The notes: generated by a model from the sequence alone, not told the origin. DNA of 6,930 nucleotides from Bacillota bacterium (GCA_021820805.1 JAKADF010000179.1:1-6930); one strand, 5' to 3'. Shown: positions 1 to 6,333, counted from the stretch's first letter. Numbers and translations are program-made.

Positions 1-155
1 AAATTACTGCAAAGTTAAGAAATGAACTTTTGGTATCCATTAAAGTTGCTTTCTGTGAACCAGGTTCACTTCCCCGCAGTGATGGGAAAGCGGTAAGGAT
101 TATAGATAGGCGCCATGTTTATCCAAACTATGTTGAGTCAAAGGCTGGCGTGTAA
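1..155 (+). CDS. paaK: Phenylacetate-CoA ligase (PaaK-type), C-terminal end only
   Basis: Reading from base 3, an open frame of 50 codons runs to TAA at 153-155. The start lies before the window, so this is a partial gene. The visible peptide contains EPGSLPRSDGKAVRIIDRR, which matches the C-terminal A10-type motif of PaaK-like adenylate-forming enzymes (PGS-[LI]-PRS-[ED]-GKA-x-RV-x-D-x-R). The lysine of this motif (bases 87-89) is the residue that contacts the adenylate in this superfamily. PaaK activates phenylacetate with ATP and CoA in the cytoplasm, the first step of aerobic phenylacetate breakdown. About 13 residues follow the motif (HVYPNYVESKAGV), a short tail. The next gene starts 44 bases downstream, consistent with one operon. 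Only the last part of the protein is seen, so another CoA ligase of the same family remains possible, but the PaaH, PaaI and PaaJ neighbours favour PaaK. Confidence 0.85.
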   Translation, partial: ITAKLRNELLVSIKVAFCEPGSLPRSDGKAVRIIDRRHVYPNYVESKAGV

Positions 156-181
156 GGAAGAATGATACTTGAGTTTATCTC

Positions 182-195
182 AAGGAGACGAGGAG
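182..195 (+). promoter_or_regulatory. Double Shine-Dalgarno for the EthD-like gene
   Basis: AAGGAG (182-187) and GAGGAG (190-195) lie in tandem before ATG 200 and ATG 206. Their spacings (12 bases to 200 for the first, 10 bases to 206 for the second) leave the exact start ambiguous by two codons. Confidence 0.6.
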
Positions 196-199
196 TTTG

Positions 200-514
200 A
201 TGAATATGGTGAAGCTAGTTGCTTTATATCGCAATCCGGAGGATAAGGCAGCTTTTGATAGACATTATTCGGAGACGCACACGCCACTGGCGAAATCTAT
301 GCCAGGTCTTCAGAAACTTGAAGTGACACGACTGATAAGTACCCCGATGGGTAGCGAACCAGATTATTATCTAATGGCTGAAATGTATTTTGTCAATCGT
401 GCTGCATTGGATACAGCAATGATGTCATCTGAGGGAAAGGCTGCAGCACGAGATATCGGTGGATTTGCAAAAAAACTGGTTTCTATGACGATAGGTGAAG
501 TTATGGAAATTTGA
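200..514 (+). CDS. EthD-domain small protein (dimeric alpha/beta-barrel family)
   Basis: This 104-residue protein opens with a beta strand (MVKLVALYRNPED) followed by FDRHYSETHTPLAKSMPGL. That is the hallmark of EthD-family proteins: an F-x3-Y-x3-H-x-PLA pattern (F19, Y23, H27) and a PGL turn. Residues 57-95 (YYLMAEMYF, then SSEGKAAARDIGGFA) match the second half of the fold. The family forms ferredoxin-like dimers. EthD itself is required for ethyl tert-butyl ether use, but the chemistry of most members is unknown. A TTG at 197 and ATGs at 200 and 206 are in frame. ATG 200 lies 12 bases after AAGGAG (182-187) and ATG 206 lies 10 bases after GAGGAG (190-195), so 200 and 206 are both plausible and TTG 197 is too close. 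It sits between paaK and paaH, so a role in phenylacetate breakdown is likely. What it does there is not known to me. Confidence 0.85.
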   Translation: MNMVKLVALYRNPEDKAAFDRHYSETHTPLAKSMPGLQKLEVTRLISTPMGSEPDYYLMAEMYFVNRAALDTAMMSSEGKAAARDIGGFAKKLVSMTIGEVMEI

Positions 515-559
515 AGTACATTCATTATTCTAAAAGGTGCCCGTGTGTTCGTTGTTGAT

Positions 560-565
560 AGGAGG
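560..565 (+). promoter_or_regulatory. Ribosome binding site that fixes the paaH start at 573
   Basis: A perfect AGGAGG is placed 7 bases before ATG 573. It decides against the longer GTG start at 537, which would put this site inside the coding region and add 12 residues in front of the Rossmann strand that do not look like the family. Confidence 0.85.
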
Positions 566-572
566 CAAGTAC

Positions 573-1427
573 ATGAATGACAACAAGGTTGCCATCATAG
601 GCGGAGGCACAATGGGTAATGGCATTGCAGAAGTATTTGCTGTAGCTGGCCATCCCGTATACTTGTATGATGTATCCTCGGAAGTGTGCGAAAAAGGGCT
701 TGCTGAGATTGGTCACAGGTTAGAAAAGAGGTATCGGCAAGGCCGTCTCAATGAGCAACCAGACCAAGTCTTTGGACGAATTGAAAAGGTTGAGTCCTTG
801 GATCAGGTGAAAGAAGCAGAACTGGTTGTTGAAGCAATAGTTGAGCGGATTGACGTGAAGCAGGATGTATTTCGTAAACTTGATGACGTTTGTCCGCTTA
901 CGACTGTTTTGGCTACAAATACATCATCTTTGTCGGTCACAGAGATTGCGGCAGTAGCGAAATATCCTGAGAGAATTATCGGCATCCATTTTTTCAATCC
1001 CGCACCTGTAATGTTGCTTGTCGAAGTCGTAGCCAGCCGTTTTTCGAGCCATCAGGCAGTAGAAAAAGCCATCTCATACGCCAAGGGGGTGGGCAAAGTT
1101 CCGATTCGTGTCAGCGATAATCCTGGCTTCATCGTTAACCGCGTGGCACGCCCTTTTTATAATGAGGCGCTGAGGATTGCAGGCGAAAGAATTGCGACTT
1201 TCGAACAAATCGATAAAATCTTAACATCCGCAGGATTTCGAATGGGTCCATTTGAACTGCAAGATTTGATTGGAATAGATATCAACTATGCAACAACAAA
1301 ATCTATATTTGAGGCCTTCTTCCAAGATTCGCGTTTTCGTCCCCATTTTTTGCAACGCATGTTGGTTCAAGCAGGTACGTTGGGGCGTAAGACAGGAAGG
1401 GGGTATTACCAGTATGACAAGGAGTAG
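573..1427 (+). CDS. paaH: 3-hydroxyacyl-CoA dehydrogenase, catalytically complete (PaaH-like)
   Basis: The 284-residue product has the usual length of single-unit 3-hydroxyacyl/3-hydroxybutyryl-CoA dehydrogenases. Residues 5-33 form the NAD-binding Rossmann start, with G10-x-G12-x2-G15 and acidic D33 at the end of strand two, which favours NAD over NADP. Aligned by motif to the human enzyme (Ser137, His158, Glu170, Asn208), the catalytic set is intact: S118 in TNTSSLS, H139 in GIHFFNP, E151 and N189 in DNPGFIVNR. The C-terminal helical domain follows (MGPFELQDLIGID, then GRKTGRGYYQY). In this operon the expected job is NAD-dependent oxidation of 3-hydroxyadipyl-CoA to 3-oxoadipyl-CoA in the cytoplasm. 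E. coli PaaH carries an additional C-terminal dehydrogenase-like half. Here that half appears as the next gene, which overlaps this one by 14 bases. Substrate assignment rests on context; a general 3-hydroxybutyryl-CoA dehydrogenase is the alternative. Confidence 0.92.
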   Translation: MNDNKVAIIGGGTMGNGIAEVFAVAGHPVYLYDVSSEVCEKGLAEIGHRLEKRYRQGRLNEQPDQVFGRIEKVESLDQVKEAELVVEAIVERIDVKQDVFRKLDDVCPLTTVLATNTSSLSVTEIAAVAKYPERIIGIHFFNPAPVMLLVEVVASRFSSHQAVEKAISYAKGVGKVPIRVSDNPGFIVNRVARPFYNEALRIAGERIATFEQIDKILTSAGFRMGPFELQDLIGIDINYATTKSIFEAFFQDSRFRPHFLQRMLVQAGTLGRKTGRGYYQYDKE

Positions 1428-2178
1428 AATCTTGTTACTGGGTAACGGATCTGTCCCGACTACGCTCGCAAAGTGGTTTTCCAAGTTGGGTGATGATGTC
1501 ATTTATTGGCCTCTGACAGGTACAATCACTTTGCAAGGTGAACTGCCCATGTTTAAAGATAGCTCTTCGCAAGATATCGATGTAGTCGTTGATGTGTTGA
1601 CAACATACCCACATCGACAACAGGTTATCACACAAATAGAACAGTTTGTAGCGCCTGATGTCCCGATTTTCACGTCAGCTCTCAATATCTGTGCTACTCA
1701 GGTTGCGTCTTGGCTTTCTGATTCTAAACGCGTGGTGGGTTTTCAACCTTGGCTTCCTGATGAGCTAGGAATCATGGAAGTAAGCAGGCCTCTACAGGCT
1801 GAACAAAATATGAAATGGGAGGAACATCTGGAATTTTGGCAGCAACGCGGTAAAGAGGTGGAATTGGTGGATGACTGCCCAGGTCTCGTCTTTCCTCGTG
1901 TTTTAGCAACGATTATTAATGAAGCATCTTTTGCATTGATGGAAGGTGTTGCTACAAAAGAAGCTATCGACCTCGCGATGAGATATGGAACAAATTATCC
2001 ACATGGTCCTTTTGATTGGGCAGATATCATTGGGGTTGACGAAATTTTGGAGGTTTTGTTAAGCCTCCACCACGAATTAGGCGATGATAGATATCGTCCA
2101 GCAGCAATTCTACGAAAAATGGTTTATGCAGGATGGACTGGACGAGCAATCGGGCGCGGATTCTATCAATATCAATGA
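1414..2178 (+). CDS. 3-hydroxyacyl-CoA dehydrogenase-family protein lacking catalytic residues
   Basis: The 254-residue product is a diverged partner of the gene before it. The ATG at 1414 overlaps the upstream gene by 14 bases and lies about 10 bases after a purine-rich GGAAGGGGG site, which suggests coupled translation; an open frame reaching back to 1288 lies inside paaH and is ignored. The N-terminal part (1-125) resembles a degraded, shortened Rossmann unit: LLLGNGSVP keeps G10 and G12 but has Pro at the third glycine. Motif alignment with PaaH puts L90 for the catalytic Ser, Q111 for His and P161 for Asn; only E122 is kept. The C-terminal part (150-254) is a good 3HCDH C-terminal domain, with DCPGLVFPR, GPFDWADIIGVDE and GRAIGRGFYQY. 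This matches what is known of the second half of PaaH-type proteins, which carries a reduced Rossmann fold followed by the helical domain. A structural or dimer-completing partner of PaaH is my inference. Dehydrogenase activity of its own is unlikely. Confidence 0.85.
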   Translation: MTRSRILLLGNGSVPTTLAKWFSKLGDDVIYWPLTGTITLQGELPMFKDSSSQDIDVVVDVLTTYPHRQQVITQIEQFVAPDVPIFTSALNICATQVASWLSDSKRVVGFQPWLPDELGIMEVSRPLQAEQNMKWEEHLEFWQQRGKEVELVDDCPGLVFPRVLATIINEASFALMEGVATKEAIDLAMRYGTNYPHGPFDWADIIGVDEILEVLLSLHHELGDDRYRPAAILRKMVYAGWTGRAIGRGFYQYQ

Positions 2179-2214
2179 ATCACGAATATAAAATAGGAGA
2201 GGATTGACACGTGC

Positions 2215-2655
2215 GTGAAAGTGGACTCAGCTGAGCAGCCCGCTAATGAAATTCCGGGAAGCCTAAGTCAGAGGTTTAAAAGTGATCCATTTGCTAACTA
2301 TCTTAATTTTGAATTATCTGAAGCAACCCCTGGGTATGCACTGGTTACCGCAAAATTGACAGAAGACACCTTGAATTTTGCTGGATCGACACATGGAGGC
2401 TTGGTCTTTAGCTTGGCGGATTTCGCATTTGCTGCCGCCAGCAATGGACATGGCCGCCTCGCGGTAGCAACCAGTGTATCCATTCAGTTTTATACGGCAG
2501 CAAAAGCGGGTGATACACTGTTCGCAGAGGCGTGTGAGCAGCAATTAACGCACCGGGCGGGATTTTATGAAATGACTGTGACAAATGAGTCAGGGGCAAT
2601 GGTAGCAAAGTGTCTAGGGATGGTGCATCGTTCTGAACGTTCCTGGTTTGAATAA
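2215..2655 (+). CDS. paaI: PaaI-type hotdog acyl-CoA thioesterase
   Basis: This 146-residue hotdog-fold protein carries the PaaI signature: N54-x-AGSTHGGLVFSLADFAFAAASN, with H60-G61-G62 and D69. D69 corresponds to the catalytic Asp61 of E. coli PaaI, and N54 to its Asn46 at the same 15-residue spacing. PaaI hydrolyses ring-hydroxylated and related phenylacetyl-CoA esters, and is thought to free CoA when intermediates stall. The length is close to the family's usual 130-150 residues, and the first 20 or so residues are a poorly conserved leader. Initiation is unusual: the first in-frame starts are GTG 2215 and GTG 2221, 12 or more bases after GGAGAGG (around 2196-2202), with no in-frame ATG before the core fold. 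An out-of-frame GTG at 2211 is better spaced but meets a stop after seven codons. The start is therefore uncertain by a few residues; the family call is firm. Confidence 0.92.
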   Translation: MKVDSAEQPANEIPGSLSQRFKSDPFANYLNFELSEATPGYALVTAKLTEDTLNFAGSTHGGLVFSLADFAFAAASNGHGRLAVATSVSIQFYTAAKAGDTLFAEACEQQLTHRAGFYEMTVTNESGAMVAKCLGMVHRSERSWFE

Positions 2656-2688
2656 GTTGCTCATTTCACAGAAAAAGGAGGGGTTTAC

Positions 2689-3865
2689 ATGCGCGAAGTG
2701 GTTATCGTTGATGCTGTAAGAACTCCGTTTGGTCGGTATCGAGGACAACTCAGCCGAACCAGACCAGATGATTTGGCTGCACAGGTAATTTTGGCACTTG
2801 TAAAGCGAAATCCGACCCTTATACCAGAGCAAATTGAAGATGTGATTATCGGCTGTGCTAATCAGGCGGGTGAAGATAACCGTAACGTGGCAAGGATGGC
2901 CGTTCTTTTAGCTGGTCTCCCGGAATCGGTGGCTGGAGTGACTGTGAACCGTCTGTGCGGGTCAAGCCTCGATTCTGTAAACCAAGCAACAGGCAACATC
3001 TTGGCAGGTTGTGGAGACATATTTATTGCGGGCGGAGTTGAAAATATGTCTCGAGCGCCGCTGGTTATGCTGAAGCCTGAGGAGGAATTGCCACGTGGCA
3101 ATCGTGAGTTAGTTGATACCACGTTGGGTTGGCGATTTGTAAACCCACGTTTGGCGGAAAAATATCCACCATATAGTATGGGTGAAACAGCAGAAAATGT
3201 GGCACAGCGTTATAAAATCACTCGTGAGGATCAAGACCAATTTGCTTATGAAAGTCAGCGAAGAGCAGTAGATGCATGGAAAAATGAACGGTTTACAAAA
3301 GAAGTTATTCCTGTAGAGGTTTCTAATGATCGAAATGAAAAAAAATTGTTCGACAAGGATGAGCATATTCGTCCTGAAACTACATTGGAGAAATTAGCAA
3401 CACTTAAACCAGCATTTCGTGAAAATGGAACTGTGACAGCAGGTAATTCATCGGGTATAAATGATGGAGCCGCAGCCATTTTATTGATGGAACACAACTT
3501 TGGCGAAAATCATCTCATTTGCAGTTGCTGGTATAGATCCTGGTTATATGGGGCTCGGGCCCATTTATGCGACGAAGAAGGTTTTGCAGAGAGCCAACCT
3601 GACAGTTGATGACCTAAGTGTAATTGAGTTGAACGAGGCATTTGCCGCCCAATCGCTCGCATGTATCCGAGAATTGGGGCTAAATCCGGCGAAAGTCAAT
3701 GTGAATGGTGGCGCAATTGCAATTGGTCATCCACTTGGTGCAAGCGGCGGACGTCTTCTTGGTACGCTTGCTTATGAACTTGTGCGCCGTCAAGGCCGAT
3801 ATGGGCTCGCCACCATGTGTATTGGTGTTGGCCAGGGGATAGCTACCCTCATTGAGCGAATATAG
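2689..3865 (+). pseudogene. paaJ: 3-oxoadipyl-CoA thiolase (PaaJ/PcaF type), frameshifted
   Basis: The N-terminal frame starts at ATG 2689, 7 bases after AAAGGAGG, and carries the thiolase start MREVVIVDAVRTPFGRYRG, the acyl-accepting C90 in VNRLCGSSL, and GGVENMSRAP. The segment DTTLGWRFVNP is typical of PaaJ/PcaF. Similarity ends at [15 protein letters not shown] near 3498; that frame then runs through unrelated residues to a stop at 3607-3609. The rest of the enzyme continues in the next frame from about 3500 to 3865: [24 protein letters not shown] (His, 3728-3730) and MCIGVGQG (Cys, 3818-3820). Both frames together give about 391 residues, against about 400 for this subfamily. The missing stretch is the helix that normally lies between LLM and AKI. 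Thiolases of this type cleave 3-oxoadipyl-CoA to succinyl-CoA and acetyl-CoA, and also 3-oxo-5,6-dehydrosuberyl-CoA. Without the His and second Cys the N-terminal product cannot be active. The cause is either a real deletion or a sequence error. Confidence 0.85.
3487..3505 (+). other. Frameshift lesion in the thiolase gene
   Basis: Thiolase homology moves from the frame of 2689 to the frame of 3500 within this stretch, equivalent to one base too many or two too few. Only about 13 bases separate the LLM codons from the AKII codons, where related enzymes have about 11-13 residues. A loss of about 26 bases (9 codons less one base) would explain both the frame change and the short length. The in-frame stop TGA at 3485-3487 limits how far the second frame can extend upstream. 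Confidence 0.75.
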
Positions 3866-3945
3866 TCTTATCTGCCTGACAGATGAACTGTTTTTAATTC
3901 AATTGCCTATGCTTAACTCTATAGAAACTAAAATAAAATCTAAAT

Positions 3946-3950
3946 GAGGG
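3946..3950 (+). promoter_or_regulatory. Ribosome binding site favouring the ATG at 3960
   Basis: GAGGG ends directly against ATG 3951 and is too close to serve it or ATG 3954. It lies 9 bases before ATG 3960, the usual distance, so the aldehyde dehydrogenase most likely starts at 3960 (MTLIKDTYHLLING). Confidence 0.6.
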
Positions 3951-3959
3951 ATGATGAGA

Positions 3960-5444
3960 ATGACTCTTATCAAAGACACCTATCACTTGTTGATTAATGG
4001 ACAGCATACTGCTAGTAGTAATGGTGAGTGGTTTGAAGCTTATAATCCGGCGACCGGTGAAGTGTTTGCACAAGTTGCAAAAGCAACGCGGCGGGATGTG
4101 GACCTTGCTGTTAAAGCTGCCCGCCATGCTCTGGAAGAGGGAAAATGGGCGCGTTTTTCAGCTTCTCGGCGGGCTCAGATTTTAACCCGTATCGCCGCTA
4201 TCATCCGTGAACGGATTGATGAGTTATGTGAATTGGAGGTTCTTAACAGCGGCAAGACATTAGCTGCAGCTAAAGGCCAAATATTGCAAGCCATTGAGGA
4301 TTTTGAGTTATATGCAGCAGCAGCAGTCGTTCATGATGGCCGAACAAAACAGGTTCCGAAAGGGTTCTTCCACTATACTACAAAGGAACCGGTTGGAGTA
4401 TGTGCGCAAATTGTACCCTGGAATTATCCATTTATGATGGCATCATGGAAGGTAGCACCCGCATTGGCAGCTGGTTGTACTATCATCTTAAAACCGGCAA
4501 GTTTAACTCCTATTACAGCATTGCTACTTGGTGATATTTGTATGGAAGCAGGTGTTCCAGCAGGCGTTATCAATGTACTGACAGGTAGTGGGGCGGATAT
4601 CGGATCGTATTTGACCGAACACTCTGGGGTAGACAAAGTTGCTTTTACAGGTGAGACGACAACTGGGAAGGACATCATGTCTCGTGCGTCCCAAACTTTA
4701 AAGCGAGTGACACTTGAACTCGGTGGAAAATCTCCAAATATCGTATTTGAAGATGCAGATTTTACGGCAGCTATTGATGGATCATTATTCGGAATCTACT
4801 ATAATACTGGCCAATCCTGTGAGGCACGCTCCCGCTTGTTTGTGCATGAATCAATTTATGACAAATTCGTCGATGCATTTGTTGAGAAAGCTAAAAAATT
4901 GAAAATCGGCTCTCCCTTTGATGATAATAACCATATTGGCGCAATTATTTCTGCCGGACAAGTGGATGTCATCGACTCTTATGTTAAATTGGCAGTTGAG
5001 GAAGGTGCCCGTATTTTATATGGTGGTAAACGGCCGGATGGACCAGAGTTTGAAAAGGGACATTGGTACTTACCGACCGTAATTGTTAATGTGACCAATG
5101 AAATGCGAGTTGCCCAAGAAGAAATTTTTGGTCCTGTGATTGTAATTATGAAGTTTACGGATGAGCGAGAAGTCGTAAAACTCGCAAATGATACGATTTA
5201 TGGATTGGCAGCATCCGTTTGGACCAGGGACTTTTCACGGGCTCATCGTGTATCGGCTCAGTTGAAAGCGGGAATTGTCATGATTAACAATCCGTTTTCT
5301 GCCTTCCCGGGACTTCCGTTTGGGGGATATAAACAGTCTGGATTTGGCCGTGAGTTAGCTATCGAATCTTTGGAGCTCTATACAGAAACAAAGAGTGTTC
5401 TTGCATATATCGGCGAGAAACCAATCAACCCATTTGGTGTGTAA
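3960..5444 (+). CDS. NAD(P)-dependent aldehyde dehydrogenase
   Basis: This 494-residue protein is a full-length ALDH-superfamily enzyme. Counting from ATG 3960, it has the oxyanion Asn N155 (VPWNYPF), the coenzyme-loop FTGETTTGK, the general base E253 (LELGGKSP), the nucleophile C287 (GQSCEARSRLFV), E387 in EEIFGPV and the C-terminal PFGGYKQSGFGRE. In-frame ATGs at 3951 and 3954 are disfavoured by ribosome-site spacing. The sequence looks like the betaine-aldehyde-dehydrogenase-like group common in Bacillales. In this operon two roles fit: oxidation of the ring-opened 3-oxo-5,6-dehydrosuberyl-CoA semialdehyde, replacing the ALDH domain of the PaaZ fusion (as PacL-type proteins do), or oxidation of phenylacetaldehyde to phenylacetate. 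There is no MaoC-like hydratase domain, so it is not a PaaZ fusion. It lies 94 bases after the thiolase, the widest gap in the run, and is followed by a strong hairpin, so it is probably the last gene of the transcript. Confidence 0.9.
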   Translation: MTLIKDTYHLLINGQHTASSNGEWFEAYNPATGEVFAQVAKATRRDVDLAVKAARHALEEGKWARFSASRRAQILTRIAAIIRERIDELCELEVLNSGKTLAAAKGQILQAIEDFELYAAAAVVHDGRTKQVPKGFFHYTTKEPVGVCAQIVPWNYPFMMASWKVAPALAAGCTIILKPASLTPITALLLGDICMEAGVPAGVINVLTGSGADIGSYLTEHSGVDKVAFTGETTTGKDIMSRASQTLKRVTLELGGKSPNIVFEDADFTAAIDGSLFGIYYNTGQSCEARSRLFVHESIYDKFVDAFVEKAKKLKIGSPFDDNNHIGAIISAGQVDVIDSYVKLAVEEGARILYGGKRPDGPEFEKGHWYLPTVIVNVTNEMRVAQEEIFGPVIVIMKFTDEREVVKLANDTIYGLAASVWTRDFSRAHRVSAQLKAGIVMINNPFSAFPGLPFGGYKQSGFGRELAIESLELYTETKSVLAYIGEKPINPFGV

Positions 5445-5515
5445 ACCATCTCTTGCTAGTTGAATTGATTAAACTAAGAATGATTCTTTTCATAGATTGG
5501 CACTCTCAGCTATGG

Positions 5516-5558
5516 AGAGGCCTGTGTAGAAGATAACTTCTTCCATACGGGCCTCTTT
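5516..5558 (+). terminator. Hairpin terminator after the aldehyde dehydrogenase gene
   Basis: An 18-base arm (5516-5533) pairs with 5539-5556 around a five-base loop, with one mismatch and two G-T pairs. The outer seven pairs are AGAGGCC/GGCCTCT. It is followed by a short TTT and then GG, so the U-tract is weak, but the stem is by far the strongest in the window. It lies 71 bases after the stop of the aldehyde dehydrogenase gene and between convergent genes. It could act in both directions, although the minus strand shows no T-tract. Confidence 0.75.
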
Positions 5559-5595
5559 GGCATTACGATAACCAAACAATACTTGAGAAGGGGTT

Positions 5596-5618
5596 CCAAA
5601 TAACATGTTCTTATTTGG
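5596..5618. repeat. Inverted repeat near the 3' end of the GntR gene
   Basis: CCAAATAA (5596-5603) and TTATTTGG (5611-5618) form an eight-base perfect inverted repeat around a seven-base spacer. On the minus strand it lies 20 bases beyond the stop of the regulator gene, where a terminator would be expected, but no T-tract follows. It may be a weak terminator or mRNA-end stabiliser for the regulator gene; a protein site is the other option. Confidence 0.4.
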
Positions 5619-5638
5619 TCTGCAGGGAATTCAAGAAG

Positions 5639-6298
5639 TTAGTGTCTTTCTCTCCATTTTTGGAAAGAGATTGCTGTTTTCAGTTTGTGCTCTCTGGCAA
5701 GGTGTTCGATTGTTTGAAGATCGGCACCTGATTCCATCAACCGAATCAATTCTTCATGTTCAGCTAATGAATCTGTGGTTCGGTGCGGTATCAAGGAAAA
5801 AATCGTTGACCGAACCGCATCCATTTTTGTCTCAGTTTTATGAATCTCATTAATCAAATAATTTTGCCCACAAGACTCGTAAATATGTTGGTGGAATTCA
5901 CGGTTGAGCAATCCATATAGTTGAAAATCTAGATTTTCACGAGATTCCTCCATTTTTTGATTAATTGACTTGAGTTGTTCGAAATTATCTTTTGTCAAAT
6001 GTATATACGCCAATGATGTTGCGTAGCCTTCCAAAAGAGCAAGTACCGTCAGCGTTTCTAGGTACTCCTGATTGTTAATCTTAGTTACACGGGCACCAAT
6101 ATTCGGTTCATATTCTAAAAAACCTTCTGCTTCCAATCTACGAATCGCCTCGCGAACTGGAATGGAACTAAAGCCAAGCTCTTTCGCCAAACCATCTAAA
6201 ACAAGTCTATAACCAGCACCATAAATGCCATCAAAAATACGTGATTTTATGAGGTCATATGCTTGACCTTGTTTATTTGAAGTGTTAGAGGTTTTCAT
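5639..6298 (-). CDS. GntR-family transcriptional regulator, FCD (FadR) subfamily
   Basis: The 219-residue protein has a winged helix-turn-helix at residues 11-75 (LVLDGLAKELGFSSIPVREA, then RRLEAEGFLEYEPNIGARV), the standard GntR signature. An all-helical FCD ligand domain follows (80-215). Likely metal or ligand residues are N132 and H136 (LNREFH), H181 (EHEELI) and H204 (REHKL), with the family's normal spacing; Asn replaces the more common Asp at the first site. The start is ATG 6298, because the frame upstream of it to 6403 has no GntR-like sequence. No ribosome site precedes this ATG. It is a DNA-binding regulator, usually a repressor released by an organic acid or acyl-CoA. Its convergent position beside the phenylacetate operon makes control of that operon, or of the adjacent transporter, a reasonable inference. 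It is not PaaX, which is longer and has a different C-terminal domain. The effector is unknown. Confidence 0.9.
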   Translation of the reverse strand: MKTSNTSNKQGQAYDLIKSRIFDGIYGAGYRLVLDGLAKELGFSSIPVREAIRRLEAEGFLEYEPNIGARVTKINNQEYLETLTVLALLEGYATSLAYIHLTKDNFEQLKSINQKMEESRENLDFQLYGLLNREFHQHIYESCGQNYLINEIHKTETKMDAVRSTIFSLIPHRTTDSLAEHEELIRLMESGADLQTIEHLAREHKLKTAISFQKWRERH

Positions 6299-6304
6299 GA
6301 CCAA

Positions 6305-6333
6305 ACAGTATATAATTATGGTCCGATTGTCAA
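6305..6333 (-). promoter_or_regulatory. Probable promoter of the GntR gene, possibly leaderless
   Basis: On the minus strand a perfect -35 box TTGACA (6333-6328) is followed after 15 bases by TATACT (6312-6307), or after 17 bases by the weaker TACTGT (6310-6305). Transcription would start at about 6300 or 6298, at or within two bases of the ATG. The eight-base palindrome ATAATTAT (6312-6319) overlaps the -10 region and could be part of an operator. Confidence 0.5.

Noticed and set aside
537..572. Longer paaH start at GTG 537
   Set aside because: The added 12 residues do not fit the family, and AGGAGG at 560-565 serves the ATG at 573.
3480..3510. Programmed ribosomal frameshift in the thiolase gene
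   Set aside because: No slippery heptamer, no prfB-like CTT-TGA site and no stop in the first frame at the junction. The shortened length points to a deletion instead.
3500..3865. Independent second protein starting at TTG 3500
   Set aside because: It has no ribosome site, begins in the middle of the thiolase fold, and is simply the C-terminal thiolase sequence in another frame.
3866..3950. Possible internal terminator or separate promoter between thiolase and aldehyde dehydrogenase genes
   Set aside because: Stems are only four or five pairs (for example ATCTG/CAGAT at 3870-3884) before the T-run at 3891-3895, and no -35/-10 pair has acceptable spacing. Weak co-transcription loss cannot be excluded.
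5605..5853. Plus-strand open frame of 82 codons
   Set aside because: It lies mostly antisense to the GntR gene, has no recognisable sequence features, and is best explained as a shadow frame.
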